Positions 34,545-44,470 are shown, counted from the first letter of the stretch. The stretch is DNA of 64,000 nt from PHAA01 sp963665865 (GCA_963665865.2 CAXXWF010000001.1:2480001-2544000); one strand, 5' to 3'. Numbers and translations are program-made. Notes: a model not told the origin generated them from the sequence alone.

Positions 34545-34656
34545 AAACTTATCGTAAAAGTCGGCAAGCTGCCAAGTGGATAACAGACATGAAGGGCATG
34601 AGAAAATCCCGTGATTGAATCATACAAGGAATGGAGACGGCTTATTCATTCAATTA

Positions 34657-35187
34657 TTATCCCAAGCCAATTGCATATTGAATCCCAATGATACTCTTGC
34701 CATCTGCAATATGCCCTTCAAAAATCATTCGATAGGCTTCGGACAAAGGCAGACGCACAGTCTCAACAAACTCGTCATCATCCAGTGCAATTTCTCCACC
34801 AGTTAAACCTGACGCCAAATACAAGTGAAGGTACTCATCCGTAAATCCCGGTGCACTATAGTAGGCCAAGATTTTTTTCCAATGTTCGGCGGTGAAACCA
34901 GTCTCCTCTTTAAGTTCCCGCTCGGCACATCGCAAAGGATCTTCGCCCTTCTCCATCGTACCGGCTGGTATCTCCAGCAGTACTCCTTCCACCGGTTTTC
35001 GATACTGTCGAACCATTATGATATTATTATCATTATCAACCGCCACAACTCCCACCGCGCCAGCATGTTCAACCACTTCGCGCGTACTTTCGGTACCATC
35101 GGGCAGCCTAACGGTGTCTACCCGCACCTTAATAATCCGCCCCTCAAATATTTCCTTGGTCTCCATGGTTTTTTCGATCAGATCCAT
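34657..35187 (-). CDS. Nudix hydrolase, ADP-ribose pyrophosphatase type
   Basis: The 176-residue product contains a full Nudix box, GTMEKGEDPLRCAERELKEE plus TG, near residue 75, preceded by VRLPDGTESTREVVEHAGAVGVV and VRQYRKPVEGVLLEIPAG in outline, as in ADP-ribose pyrophosphatases (NudF/YqkG). Those enzymes hydrolyse ADP-ribose to AMP and ribose 5-phosphate. ATG at 35187 is favoured because AGGAGG lies upstream; the ATG at 35208 overlaps that site. Confidence 0.9.
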   Translation of the reverse strand: MDLIEKTMETKEIFEGRIIKVRVDTVRLPDGTESTREVVEHAGAVGVVAVDNDNNIIMVRQYRKPVEGVLLEIPAGTMEKGEDPLRCAERELKEETGFTAEHWKKILAYYSAPGFTDEYLHLYLASGLTGGEIALDDDEFVETVRLPLSEAYRMIFEGHIADGKSIIGIQYAIGLG

Positions 35188-35380
35188 CCTCTTATAATCC
35201 TCCTGCATAATATTTCCACAGTTGCATAAACTTAGTTTGAGGTGATATGATTTGAAATTGTTTGTATACCAAAATGGTTTATGTTTTTGTGGTCGGATCC
35301 AGGATCTATTAAGTATCCTATCCGGTTATCCGCCTGAAACCACCCTAAAGGAATTTGTTAATGTAAATTTGAATTAAAAC

Positions 35381-36502
35381 CTATCCTTTGGCTGCTTCTT
35401 CTATAATACTTAGGACTAAACGTGCGTCATTTATGAGATCCTCAACGCGAATGAACTCATCTGAGGTGTGTACTGCATTCATGCCTATACCGAGATTGGC
35501 GCAACGGATGTTATTGCCGTTGATAATACTAGCATCGCTTCCTCCACCCGTGCTCAACAGTTCGCTGCGTATCCCCATGTCGCTGGCAGCCTTAACTGCC
35601 AGACTGACCACTTCCTCATCCGGCCGCAGAGTCGTTTCGGGATAAAGCAGGACAACCTCCGTCTCAGGCATGCCACCGCTTCGGTTGACCTCAGTCTCGA
35701 ATGTGTTGATGAGTTCAGTGGTTAGTTGCTCCAGTTTGCGGCGGTCCAAGCTCCGAACCTCTCCTTTGACCCGGCATTTTTCGGCTACGATATTGCGGGC
35801 CATGCCTCCTTCGATAGTACCGAAATTGCAGGTTGTATCATCGTCAATCCTGCCACAGGGCATCAGTGCTAAGGCTTTGGCCATGATCTGAATCGCGTTG
35901 ATTCCGTCCTCAGGGTTGATACCGGCGTGTGCTGCCTTTCCATGTACCCGGTATTCTATTTCATTCTGACATGGAGACTGTACTACTATAGTCCCAGGAG
36001 GCCCGCCACTATCGAGTACATAACCATACTTGGATTCCAAGTGTGAAAAATCAAAGCTTTTTATCCCCAGAAGTCCCTGTTCCTCACTTACGGTAAACAG
36101 TAATTCCAGGGGGGGATGATTCAGCCCTTTTTCCAGTATTACCTGTACAGCCTCTAAAATTGACGCAATTCCGGCCTTATCATCGGACCCCAGAATGGTG
36201 TTGCCTTCACTCCTTATTATTTCATCATTTCCTCGAACAGCTTTTATATTGGTACCAGGAACTACTGTGTCCATATGGGTGGCCAATAAAAGCGTAGGTT
36301 TATTAACCGTACCCGGCATTTTAACCAGAATGTTGCCAGAATCACCGCCCAGCACTTGGCCCGCATCATCTTCCTCCGCCGCTAAGCCCAGCAGAGCAAA
36401 CTCAGTTTTAAGTAAGTTCCGAAAGGTTCCTTCCTGTCCTGATAATGAGGCCACCTCTACCATCTTTATGAAATTGGCTATCAATCTTTCTTTGTTTACC
36501 AT
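35381..36502 (-). CDS. M20 family metallopeptidase, tripeptidase T-like
   Basis: The 373-residue product has the di-zinc residues of the M20 peptidase clan: LATHMDTVVPG, GSDDKAGIASIL, VSEEQGLLG with the catalytic Glu, YVLDSGG, and HTSDEFIRVEDL near the end. A dimerisation domain sits in the middle (HAGINPEDGINAIQ). It resembles Bacillus YqjE. ATG at 36502 follows GGAGGAG at 8 bases, so the longer frame to 36529 is not used. It is a single-gene unit. Confidence 0.9.
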   Translation of the reverse strand: MVNKERLIANFIKMVEVASLSGQEGTFRNLLKTEFALLGLAAEEDDAGQVLGGDSGNILVKMPGTVNKPTLLLATHMDTVVPGTNIKAVRGNDEIIRSEGNTILGSDDKAGIASILEAVQVILEKGLNHPPLELLFTVSEEQGLLGIKSFDFSHLESKYGYVLDSGGPPGTIVVQSPCQNEIEYRVHGKAAHAGINPEDGINAIQIMAKALALMPCGRIDDDTTCNFGTIEGGMARNIVAEKCRVKGEVRSLDRRKLEQLTTELINTFETEVNRSGGMPETEVVLLYPETTLRPDEEVVSLAVKAASDMGIRSELLSTGGGSDASIINGNNIRCANLGIGMNAVHTSDEFIRVEDLINDARLVLSIIEEAAKG

Positions 36503-36529
36503 GGAAACCACTCCTCCGTTTGAGTACAT

Positions 36530-37086
36530 TGATTCCTTAAACAGTTATTTTATTTGCCACTCCCTAATTAATTTAGTCTCCACTCTAAGGTATTATTCTC
36601 AATTATGTGGCAAGCGAGTATTTATCACGGGGAACCTAGCACATACAATTATTCCCACATCAATTTATCAAATTAATATTATCATACCATAGTGGACAGC
36701 GAAACTTTTTGACGGTAGTTGGCAAGTTCTAGAAACAAGATCGGAGTGGGTTAAGTACAAAAAAGGACAAAATTAAAAGGATGTACGCAGACCGCATCGG
36801 TATTGCGGCATGCGTACATCCCAGGAGAGTGATGGCGGTAATTGTTGTTTCAGCTAGCAATTACTTTGGAGCAGAATTCCTATTCTATTTCATAGAGTTA
36901 TCCTTTGTTTATAACCGAACATAAATAAACGCCAGTATATAATTCTAAATAATTTTAGCCATTATATTAGCCTTATATGATATATAACTATACATAAACA
37001 AACACAGCTCAACATGTATATAATATAATTAATAATAAATAATGTGTCAATATATAAAATGTTAGGATATTTTTTAGAAAGTTAAA
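36530..37086. other. Gene-free region upstream of the M20 peptidase
   Basis: No gene is supported. GGATGTACGCA (36779-36789) and TGCGTACATCC (36811-36821) enclose a second stem CCGCA/TGCGG, giving a 43-base near-perfect cruciform without a T-tract. A weaker hairpin GTAATTG/CAATTAC lies at 36838-36864. The remainder to the IS element is very AT-rich. Confidence 0.5.
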
Positions 37087-37182
37087 AACCCACCTAATAG
37101 GTGGGTTCAGACCGTCAAAAAACCCTCGCCAAGACGCAATAATTGGCGGGGGTTCGGTGTTTTCTGTGGTAAAATTAAATGG

Positions 37183-38532
37183 GTGATGAAAATGCTGGAA
37201 CGTGCGAAAAACTTGCGAAACAACATGCAAGTAGTTGATCTGGAAGGGATGGTACCCCAAGACCACCTGTTGAGGAAAATCGATAAGGTAGTGGATTTCA
37301 ACCATATCTATGATTTGGTGGAACACCTGTATTGCGAAGATAACGGCAGACCAGCCGTAGATCCGGTAGTGCTGGTTAAAATGGTATTAATACAACATTT
37401 GTATGGTATCAAGTCACTTAGACAAACCGTTAAAGAGGTTGATATGAACATAGCCTACCGCTGGTTCATAGGCTATGATCTAACTACTCGAGTACCCCAT
37501 TTCGCAACCTTAAGTTATGCTTTCGCAACGCGCTTCCCTAGTGAGATATTTGAAAAAATATTCGCTTGGATACTTAACGAAGCAGTTAAGAAAGGTTATG
37601 TTGATGCCAGCACCATATTTATTGATGCAACTCATGTTAAGGCTAACGCTAACAAAAAGAAAAACCGTAAGATATTAGCTCAAAAGACAGCCAGAATCTA
37701 TGGTGAACAATTAAGGCAGGAAATCAACCAGGAGCGTATCGAAAATGGCAAGAAACCATTAAAAGATAAAGACGATGATGATGACCAGGGAGAAAAACAG
37801 ATAACCGTTTCAACTACTGATCCTGAATGCGGTCTTTTCCATAAGGGTGAACACAAGGTAGAGTTTGCTTACACAGCTCATGTAGCCTGCGACAAAAGAA
37901 ATTACATATTGGATTGTGAGGTTACCCCAGGCAATGTTCATGATAGCACCGTATTTGATACAGTCTACGATAAAGTAGTAGAGGAATTCCCCGAGGTAGA
38001 AACCGTTGCCGTAGATGCTGGTTACAAAACTCCCTGGATATGCAAGAAGATCATCGATGATCAACGCAACCCTTCCATGCCCTACAAAAGACCGATGAGC
38101 AAGAAAGGCTTTTTCCATCCTTACGAATACGTCTACGATGAATACTACAACTGTGTAATATGTCCTAATGACCAGGTATTGCCCTACACAACCACCAACC
38201 GGGATGGTTACCGGGAGTTTAAGAGTAACCCTGATGTCTGCAGGGAATGCCCACAACTAAGTAAATGCACCCACAGCAAAAACTGTCAAAAGGTAGTAGT
38301 CAAACATATCTGGGAGGATTATATCAGCCAGGCGGAAGACTTCAGACACTCACTGCCCGGGAAAGAAAGCTACAGCTTACGAGGGCAAACCATTGAGAGA
38401 GTATTTGCTGATGCCAAAGAAAAGTATGCCATGCGCTACACCTCATTTAAAGGCTTAACCAGGGTTAGAAACTGGATTAGGCTAAAGTTCGCTGCCATGA
38501 ATCTTAAGAAAATGGCCATGTGGGCCTACTAG
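37183..38532 (+). CDS. IS1182 family transposase
   Basis: The 449-residue transposase has the DDE residues in TIFIDATHVKANANKKK (near 150), VETVAVDAGYKTPW (near 285) and ERVFADAKEKYAMRYTSFKG (near 405). A cysteine cluster (CVICPNDQ, CRECPQLSKCTHSKNC) lies between the second Asp and the Glu, as in IS1182 and IS5/IS4-like relatives. The N-terminus HLLRKIDKVVDF and DPVVLVKMVLIQHLYGIKSLRQ is typical. Start is GTG 37183 or ATG 37186. The frame is complete, so the enzyme is probably active. Confidence 0.95.
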   Translation: MMKMLERAKNLRNNMQVVDLEGMVPQDHLLRKIDKVVDFNHIYDLVEHLYCEDNGRPAVDPVVLVKMVLIQHLYGIKSLRQTVKEVDMNIAYRWFIGYDLTTRVPHFATLSYAFATRFPSEIFEKIFAWILNEAVKKGYVDASTIFIDATHVKANANKKKNRKILAQKTARIYGEQLRQEINQERIENGKKPLKDKDDDDDQGEKQITVSTTDPECGLFHKGEHKVEFAYTAHVACDKRNYILDCEVTPGNVHDSTVFDTVYDKVVEEFPEVETVAVDAGYKTPWICKKIIDDQRNPSMPYKRPMSKKGFFHPYEYVYDEYYNCVICPNDQVLPYTTTNRDGYREFKSNPDVCRECPQLSKCTHSKNCQKVVVKHIWEDYISQAEDFRHSLPGKESYSLRGQTIERVFADAKEKYAMRYTSFKGLTRVRNWIRLKFAAMNLKKMAMWAY

Positions 38533-38633
38533 AATCTCTCGGTTGCCTATCTACTCAAAATATTTACCCATGGCAGCCATCCTGAATCAGTCAAATTTCC
38601 TTAAATCTTATTTATTCTCCCCCAGCAAGTTAA

Positions 38634-38670
38634 AAGGCTACGTTTCAGAGATTTGAAACGTAGCCTTTTT
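38634..38670 (+). terminator. Transposase terminator
   Basis: AAGGCTACGTTTCA and TGAAACGTAGCCTT form 14 pairs with a 6-base loop, and TTTTTT follows. The T-run is also the inner end of the right terminal repeat of the insertion sequence. Confidence 0.85.
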
Positions 38671-38738
38671 TGACGGTCTGAACCCACCTAATAGGTGGGT
38701 TAGTCTGTTTATATTATACTTAACTTATTATCAATGCT

Positions 38739-39500
38739 TTAACCGGCAATGGTCAGGTCAACCAGTAATCCCTGGTCAAATGTAAATTCATAGAAGGTCC
38801 CCATGCAACTATTGGGGATAAATGTACCCCAATATATTAATTTGCCAGTCCAATCTCCGGAATAGTTAAGAGTCCGCTGAGGACTTCGTGGGACGCCATA
38901 TACTTGCAACACATCCCATATTGAACTGTTCAGTCTTATCCCTCCAGGTGTCTTTCCACCTTCCTTGAGCTGCATGGTAATAAAGCCATCACTGTCAACT
39001 GATTGGGAAAAGTTAATCATATTGCTCCTGGCTAACTCAGTATCAGTGATCAAACTGTAAGGGGTAATATATATTTGATCTAAATTATTCCACACCTGGC
39101 TTGACTCGACGTAATAGCCAAGTGACTTTGATATAAAAGACAGGGGAATCATAATGCTTCCATCTTTAATACAGGGGGGGACCGGCATATCTACCGACAA
39201 TAAATCTATCAGCGCCTGTCGACTGCCTATTGTCATTTGCATAATCCTGCCATGGCCTTGCACACATATAATAGAAGTACTTGCATCCCAGGTAAATGAC
39301 CAAGCCATCGCATCCGCGAGTTCTTGGAGAGGAACCATTACTATTTCATCTCTTATTTCCGGAGCAGTGCTCATATGTAAATAATGTGGATATTCGTCCC
39401 CGCCCCCTTCTATAACTACCTTTACCTCAGCCAATGCCACGTTAACCAGCCCTCCCAGCATGAGCAGGCAAAACAAAGCCGTCAAAATTATCTTTTTCAT
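38739..39500 (-). CDS. Secreted protein with copper amine oxidase N-terminal-like domain
   Basis: The 253-residue product has a signal peptide (KKIILTALFCLLMLGGLVNVALA) and a stalk-like domain with DEIVMVPLQELADAMAWSFTWDASTSIICVQG and DGSIMIPLSFISKSLGYYVESS in outline. These are the two halves of the copper-amine-oxidase-N fold common in clostridial surface proteins, where it binds wall polymers or other proteins and has no oxidase activity. A C-terminal domain of about 80 residues is unrecognised. ATG at 39500 follows AGGGGG. It lies next to the IS insertion, which may have split it from its former neighbour. Confidence 0.8.
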   Translation of the reverse strand: MKKIILTALFCLLMLGGLVNVALAEVKVVIEGGGDEYPHYLHMSTAPEIRDEIVMVPLQELADAMAWSFTWDASTSIICVQGHGRIMQMTIGSRQALIDLLSVDMPVPPCIKDGSIMIPLSFISKSLGYYVESSQVWNNLDQIYITPYSLITDTELARSNMINFSQSVDSDGFITMQLKEGGKTPGGIRLNSSIWDVLQVYGVPRSPQRTLNYSGDWTGKLIYWGTFIPNSCMGTFYEFTFDQGLLVDLTIAG

Positions 39501-39647
39501 CGGCAATCCCCCTGAACCCTTATTCCCATTATTGATAAAGCTATTTTATGAAACAACTACCCGCAATATGATAAATATGGACACAATTTGAGATTAATTT
39601 TTAGTGCAACTATATGACTAGCCGCCTTACGCGACCGTACTTATTAG

Positions 39648-39697
39648 CAAAAAAAACCCCTATTTAACAATAAAAAATAATTAAATAGGGTAAAAAA
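39648..39697 (-). terminator. Terminator of spo0A
   Basis: On the minus strand CCCTATTTAA pairs with TTAAATAGGG across an AT-rich loop, and a run of eight or more T residues follows. It lies about 100 bases past the spo0A stop codon. Confidence 0.85.
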
Positions 39698-39790
39698 CTT
39701 TGTTTGTTGTATAAAGATAATAGATTTTCAAAAAATGTTAGTCTGGAATTGTCCACTGCTCCTCACCTGACAGGTCCTAATATATTAGTC

Positions 39791-40591
39791 TTAACTGACT
39801 TTACTGGCCAATCTCAGCTTATCAGCGATAATGGCAATAAATTCAGAGTTGGTAGGCTTTCCTTTCTCGCCGTTAATAGTATAACCGAAGAACTTATTTA
39901 TTCTATCAATATCTCCCCTATCCCAGGCTAATTCTATAGCATGACGGATAGCTCGTTCCACCCTGCTGGGCGTAGTATCATATTTCTTGGCAATAGTCGG
40001 GTATAATTCTTTGGTCACTGCACCTAAATAATTTATTTCTTCAGTAACCAACATGATCGCGGCCCGCAAATATTGATAACCTTTAACATGAGCGGGTACA
40101 CCAATTTCATGGATTATACGAGTAACTTCCAGTTCAAGATTTTTAGGAACAGGCATTGGCATAATAACCGAAGATGATCCCCGCTTTTCCAGCGAAGGTC
40201 TAATATCTCTGGCAACTTGTCTGACTCGATCTCCCAGAACTTGAAGGTTAAAAGGTTTTAATATGTAATAATCCGCCCCCAATTTCTCAGCTTTCTGGGT
40301 AATGTTTTCCTGCCCAAATGCGGTTAGGATAATAATTTTGGGGCGAGGATCCAGATTCAAATCAACTAGCTTCTCCAGAACACCGATCCCATCCATATAA
40401 GGCATGATTAAATCAAGAATTAAGACCTCAACATCCTTCTTTCCCAGCACATCCAGCACTTCCATGCCATTGGAGCAGACATCAACAATTTCGAAATCAG
40501 CTTCGTTAGTGAAGTAGTCCTTCAATATGCTGCAAAATTCTCGATTATCATCTGCCACCAGGACTTTAATTTGATCCCTTTCACCAATCAT
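39791..40591 (-). CDS. spo0A: Sporulation master regulator Spo0A
   Basis: The 266-residue product has a receiver domain with phospho-acceptor D60 (LILDLIMPYMDG) and the Spo0A-specific DNA-binding domain (VPAHVKGYQYLRAAIM, KYDTTPSRVERAIRHAIE, AWDRGD). Phosphorylated Spo0A starts sporulation. It lies downstream of spoIVB, as in essentially all endospore formers. A 0A-box-like sequence upstream suggests autoregulation. Confidence 0.98.
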   Translation of the reverse strand: MIGERDQIKVLVADDNREFCSILKDYFTNEADFEIVDVCSNGMEVLDVLGKKDVEVLILDLIMPYMDGIGVLEKLVDLNLDPRPKIIILTAFGQENITQKAEKLGADYYILKPFNLQVLGDRVRQVARDIRPSLEKRGSSSVIMPMPVPKNLELEVTRIIHEIGVPAHVKGYQYLRAAIMLVTEEINYLGAVTKELYPTIAKKYDTTPSRVERAIRHAIELAWDRGDIDRINKFFGYTINGEKGKPTNSEFIAIIADKLRLASKVS

Positions 40592-40647
40592 TAAGATTAT
40601 ACCCCCCTCATCCCTTTATAGTGCGTGTATTGTTATTATATTAACGG

Positions 40648-40657
40648 TTTTCGACGA
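40648..40657 (-). promoter_or_regulatory. Candidate 0A box upstream of spo0A
   Basis: On the minus strand TCGTCGAAAA differs by one base from TTGTCGAA plus AA, the Spo0A binding consensus. It is about 57 bases before the spo0A start codon. Confidence 0.5.
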
Positions 40658-40742
40658 TAGGGTAATATTTACCTCCTTTTTGAATCCACTAAATTACACG
40701 CTTATTATGCATTCCTTGTCACAATAATACAACTTAATGCAT

Positions 40743-42146
40743 TTAAACTTGTGTATCCATACAAAGGTTTTGCCATCCCACGTTTGTCCAAGCTGCAATA
40801 TCAGGGAGCTTAATCCCCGTGAAAATTGTCGAAACTTTCTTTCCATCTGGAGCCCCGTTATCCATTTCCGACAGGATATTATCCATATAAATGCCATAAC
40901 CTGTTTGAGGATCATTCAGGAATACATGGGTAACAGCTCCAATCAATCGATCCTCCTGAATAATAGGACTGCCGCTCATCCCTTGAATAATGCCTCCGGT
41001 CAGACTTAGGAGGCGCGGATCAGTAACCCGGATAACCATATCTTTGCCATTCTGCCGCGGCGAATTAACCTTTTCAATTTCTATATCAAACTTTTCAATA
41101 TCTTCACCGTTTACAACCGTCATTATTTGCGCCCTACCAACTTTGACCTGATGCGCATAGGCTACTTCCATGCTGTATTTACTAAGAGGATTAGTTATTG
41201 CTTTGTCCATCTGACCAAATATACCAAAGGATGAATTCTTAGTGATGTTTCCGTTTATAGTACCTTTATCATCAAAAACTCCGATCTTCTCACCAGGCCA
41301 CCCAGGCCGCCCCGGTTTTACTGTCTGGATAGAGGCACTTACCACCTTGCCTTTGAGCACATCAATCCCCTGGTGGGTGTCTGCATCCACAATAATATGC
41401 CCCAGGGCAGCATACTGACCATTAGCAGGATCATAGAAGGTCAAAGTTCCAACCCCTACTACCCCGTCCCGAACATACAGGCCAATCCGATAACGATCAG
41501 TTTCGGGGCAGTGTACCGGAGTTATGGGAATAACCATTTCCTTGCCTCTCCGACTGATCGTAAACTGCAGCCCGCTTGGACCTTTACTGTCTATGATGGC
41601 AGCTAAATCTGTTTCGCTGGTAACCGGCTTACCATCTACCTGCAAAATTAAATCACCTATTTCGATACCCTGCTCACGTCCAGGATAAACTTTCTCTCCA
41701 TTTGATCCCGTTATCGGAGCAAACCCCACAACCATTATACCGCGCGACTGTAAGAAGATGCCTATGGAATGGCCGCCTACTACAACCCTGCGAGTAGGTA
41801 CGGCTTCGATCTGAATGGACTTTATCGGAATATAACCCCATAGATTTAAACTAACATTAACTTTACCGGGTTTTAAAGCCAGGATCTCATACCCGTTTGT
41901 CTGCCGAGTAACCGAGACCGCCTGATCTTCCTGAGTTGCAAAGACGCTATGGGTTGGGCCTATAACCTTCATATCGATTTCTTTTTGCAGTTTCCCGGGA
42001 AGGTTAATATTAATAAGATTAGCTTCACCAACTACCATTATCTGGCTGGCTGGCAGGAGGAGTATTGCCTTTATTTGCGGGTTCAGACAGAGAGCAACAA
42101 ATAGAATGGATAATATTATCCCAATAAGTGGTCGTACTTTAGGCAA
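40743..42146 (-). CDS. spoIVB: SpoIVB peptidase
   Basis: SpoIVB is the serine protease secreted from the forespore that triggers pro-sigma-K processing. The 467-residue product has a membrane anchor (PLIGIILSILFVALCL), a PDZ domain (GIEIGDLILQVDGKPV) and an S55 peptidase domain with His in AALGHIIVDADT and the serine in GMSGSPII. The start is TTG at 42146, preceded by GGGAGGG; the longer frame to 42242 would put about 32 extra hydrophilic residues before the anchor. It lies between recN and spo0A, as in Bacillus. Confidence 0.95.
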   Translation of the reverse strand: MPKVRPLIGIILSILFVALCLNPQIKAILLLPASQIMVVGEANLININLPGKLQKEIDMKVIGPTHSVFATQEDQAVSVTRQTNGYEILALKPGKVNVSLNLWGYIPIKSIQIEAVPTRRVVVGGHSIGIFLQSRGIMVVGFAPITGSNGEKVYPGREQGIEIGDLILQVDGKPVTSETDLAAIIDSKGPSGLQFTISRRGKEMVIPITPVHCPETDRYRIGLYVRDGVVGVGTLTFYDPANGQYAALGHIIVDADTHQGIDVLKGKVVSASIQTVKPGRPGWPGEKIGVFDDKGTINGNITKNSSFGIFGQMDKAITNPLSKYSMEVAYAHQVKVGRAQIMTVVNGEDIEKFDIEIEKVNSPRQNGKDMVIRVTDPRLLSLTGGIIQGMSGSPIIQEDRLIGAVTHVFLNDPQTGYGIYMDNILSEMDNGAPDGKKVSTIFTGIKLPDIAAWTNVGWQNLCMDTQV

Positions 42147-42242
42147 ATTATTTCCCTCCCGATGATTAATACAGTATATTGTCTCCTTGAGCGAGCTACA
42201 ATATACTGACTGATCGGAAGAGAGCCACATATTTCCCTGCAA

Positions 42243-43940
42243 CTAATCTTCAGTTATGTATTTTTCCGCCATAGCTATCATCTCATGGGCATGTTCCAGG
42301 GTCAGTTGAGAGTAAGACTCCCCATCCAGCATGCGTGCGATTTCCAACACTTTTTCATCGCTGTCCAGACTCTTGATTCGTGTATAGGTTTTCTCACCTT
42401 CAATGTATTTCTCAATATTGAAGTTTTTAGCGCCATAACTAGCCACCTGGGGAGAATGAGTTACGAGTATAAGCTGATGGCCCCGGGACAATTCCGCCAG
42501 TTTTCGCGCCACCGAGTTTAAAGCTGAGCCTCCCAGACCCACATCAATCTCATCGAAGATGAGAGTTGGGATACGATAGACACCGGCCAGAGCTGCTTTC
42601 AATGCCAGGATAAAACGGGAAATTTCTCCCCCGGAAGCTATACGTGTAACTGGTTTCATTTCCTCACCGGGGTTAGCTGAGAAGAGAAAATCTATAATAT
42701 CAATCCCGTTAACAGCCGGAATATTTTTTTTCGCCACGGATACCTCAAAATTAATATTGGGCATATTAAGATCCATCATCTCTTCATGAACTTTCTCTTC
42801 AAGGATCTTGGCGGCCAGGTTACGCTTTTGACTCAGTTCCGTGGCCAGGTGCATATATTCTGAATTCAACTGTGCTATCTCGGTTTGGATTTTATCCTGC
42901 GCCTCTTCGCTCTCCTCTAATATTTTTCGCTCGGCTCGGGCTTTTTCCAAATGAATCAATATGTCCTTGATACTATCTCCGTATTTGTTTTTCAGCTTAC
43001 TGATAAGATAGAGACGATTTTCAACCTCTTCCAGTTGTCCAGGTTCGAATTCCAGCTTATCCTTAAATTCCGAGATGCGGCCAGCTAGATCCTGCAAAGA
43101 ATAATAGACAGTTTCCATTGGTTCTACCAATTCTGCAAAAAAGCTATCCTTTTTCAGATCAGCTGTCACATCCAAAGCTGCCGAAATCTGGTCATAGGCA
43201 CTGGTTGATTCATCCGAGCCATACAGCAGTTTTAAGATCCGGCTGCTGCCATCGAGCATCTTACCGGCATCCCTGATTCTGTCCCGCAGTTGCTTCAATT
43301 CCCCTTCTTCATTCTCTTGCAGTCCGCTTCCCTCAATCTCCTTGATCTGATAATTTAAGAAGTCCAAAAGCTGCATCCGGTTCTGCATGTTTAACTTCAG
43401 ATCATCCCACTGCTTGTGCTTGGACAAAAGCAAATGATACAAGGAAGCTAGGTTTTGTAGTAAGTCCTCAATATTGCCCGCAAAACTATCCACATAATCA
43501 ATGTAGTTTATGGGTCGCAATATATTTTGGCGGTCATTCTGCAAATGCATGTCTACCAGATAAGTACTGAGTGACTTAAGAGTGGCCACGGTTACCGGAC
43601 GCCCATTAAGTCGGGCACTAGTCTTACCGCTCTGATTAATCTCACGACTTACGATTATCGTTCCCCAATCATCAGTATCGACGGCTAATCCCTGTTCTAA
43701 TAAAAAAATGCGAGCATCGGCATTATCGCTCACATCAAAAACTCCCTCTATTACCGCCTTGCGGCTTTCGTCCCTTATAAAATCATTATTGATTCTATCC
43801 CCCATCAGTAAGCCTAAAGCATCTATTATAATTGATTTCCCCGCTCCGGTTTCGCCGCTAAGTATGTTCAAACCAGCAGTAAATTCCATGCGGAGTTCAT
43901 CGATCAAAACAAAGTTACTGATATTAATCTCCTGTAACAT
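42243..43940 (-). CDS. recN: DNA repair protein RecN
   Basis: RecN is an SMC-like ATPase recruited to double-strand breaks. The 565-residue product has Walker A near the N-terminus (LSGETGAGKSIIIDAL), a long coiled coil interrupted by a hinge (about residues 160-370), the signature RIASGGEISRF and Walker B TLIFDEIDVGLGG, then LVTHSPQVAS. It lies 28 bases after argR, the conserved Firmicute order argR-recN-spoIVB. Confidence 0.96.
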   Translation of the reverse strand: MLQEINISNFVLIDELRMEFTAGLNILSGETGAGKSIIIDALGLLMGDRINNDFIRDESRKAVIEGVFDVSDNADARIFLLEQGLAVDTDDWGTIIVSREINQSGKTSARLNGRPVTVATLKSLSTYLVDMHLQNDRQNILRPINYIDYVDSFAGNIEDLLQNLASLYHLLLSKHKQWDDLKLNMQNRMQLLDFLNYQIKEIEGSGLQENEEGELKQLRDRIRDAGKMLDGSSRILKLLYGSDESTSAYDQISAALDVTADLKKDSFFAELVEPMETVYYSLQDLAGRISEFKDKLEFEPGQLEEVENRLYLISKLKNKYGDSIKDILIHLEKARAERKILEESEEAQDKIQTEIAQLNSEYMHLATELSQKRNLAAKILEEKVHEEMMDLNMPNINFEVSVAKKNIPAVNGIDIIDFLFSANPGEEMKPVTRIASGGEISRFILALKAALAGVYRIPTLIFDEIDVGLGGSALNSVARKLAELSRGHQLILVTHSPQVASYGAKNFNIEKYIEGEKTYTRIKSLDSDEKVLEIARMLDGESYSQLTLEHAHEMIAMAEKYITED

Positions 43941-43968
43941 ATTGTTCCCCTTCTAAGAATAATCGCGT

Positions 43969-44421
43969 TTACTCCGGCAGCAATACGCGGAAGACTCGCA
44001 ACACTTCTTCAACTGCTTCAATAGGTTTTACTATGATAAAAATGGTATCGTCTCCTGCTACCGTTCCTAGTATATGAGCATTTTCCAGAGAATCTATTAA
44101 CGAAGCTATAGATTGTGCCGCACCTGGAATAGTCTTAATTACCACTATGTTTTCACTATAGTCAAAGCGAACCACCGATTCTTGAAAGACACGCTTTATT
44201 CGCGTCGAGGAGCTTTTAGGATTGCGGGTATCGGGCCAGGCATAATGGTATCCCTTTTCATCAGGGATTTTTACCAGACTCAACTCCTTAATATCCCGGG
44301 ATACGGTAGCTTGCGTAATATCATATCCTCGGTTTTTCAATTCCTCGCATAGGTCTTCCTGGGTGCTAATACGTTCGCTGCCTAATATATCGCGTATGGC
44401 AAAATGTCTTCTGGATTTCAT
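43969..44421 (-). CDS. argR: Arginine repressor ArgR/AhrC
   Basis: The 150-residue product has the winged N-terminal helix-turn-helix (KNRGYDITQATVSRDIKELSL) and the C-terminal oligomerisation and arginine-binding domain (TIPGAAQSIASLIDSL, ILGTVAGDDTIFII with the ligand-binding GDD). It represses arginine biosynthesis genes when arginine is bound. No arg genes are in the window; its place before recN is conserved. Confidence 0.96.
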   Translation of the reverse strand: MKSRRHFAIRDILGSERISTQEDLCEELKNRGYDITQATVSRDIKELSLVKIPDEKGYHYAWPDTRNPKSSSTRIKRVFQESVVRFDYSENIVVIKTIPGAAQSIASLIDSLENAHILGTVAGDDTIFIIVKPIEAVEEVLRVFRVLLPE

Positions 44422-44470
44422 TGCAATCCCCCATTACAGAAATGCACTCTAGTATAATTTTCAAGCTGCC

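Larger units (their letters stand above)
37087..38701 (+). mobile_element. IS1182-type insertion sequence in a palindromic target
   Basis: The element spans 37108-38680, with inverted ends CAGACCGTCAAAAAA and TTTTTTGACGGTCTG. On both sides lies the same 21-base direct repeat (37087-37107 and 38681-38701), itself a palindrome with arms AACCCACCTA and TAGGTGGGTT. Insertion into palindromes with long target duplication is known for the IS1182 family. The identical ends and intact transposase suggest a recent event. Confidence 0.9.

Noticed and set aside
35468..36692. Several plus-strand frames opposite the M20 peptidase
   Set aside because: They are codon shadows of a gene with a full set of metal-binding motifs on the minus strand.
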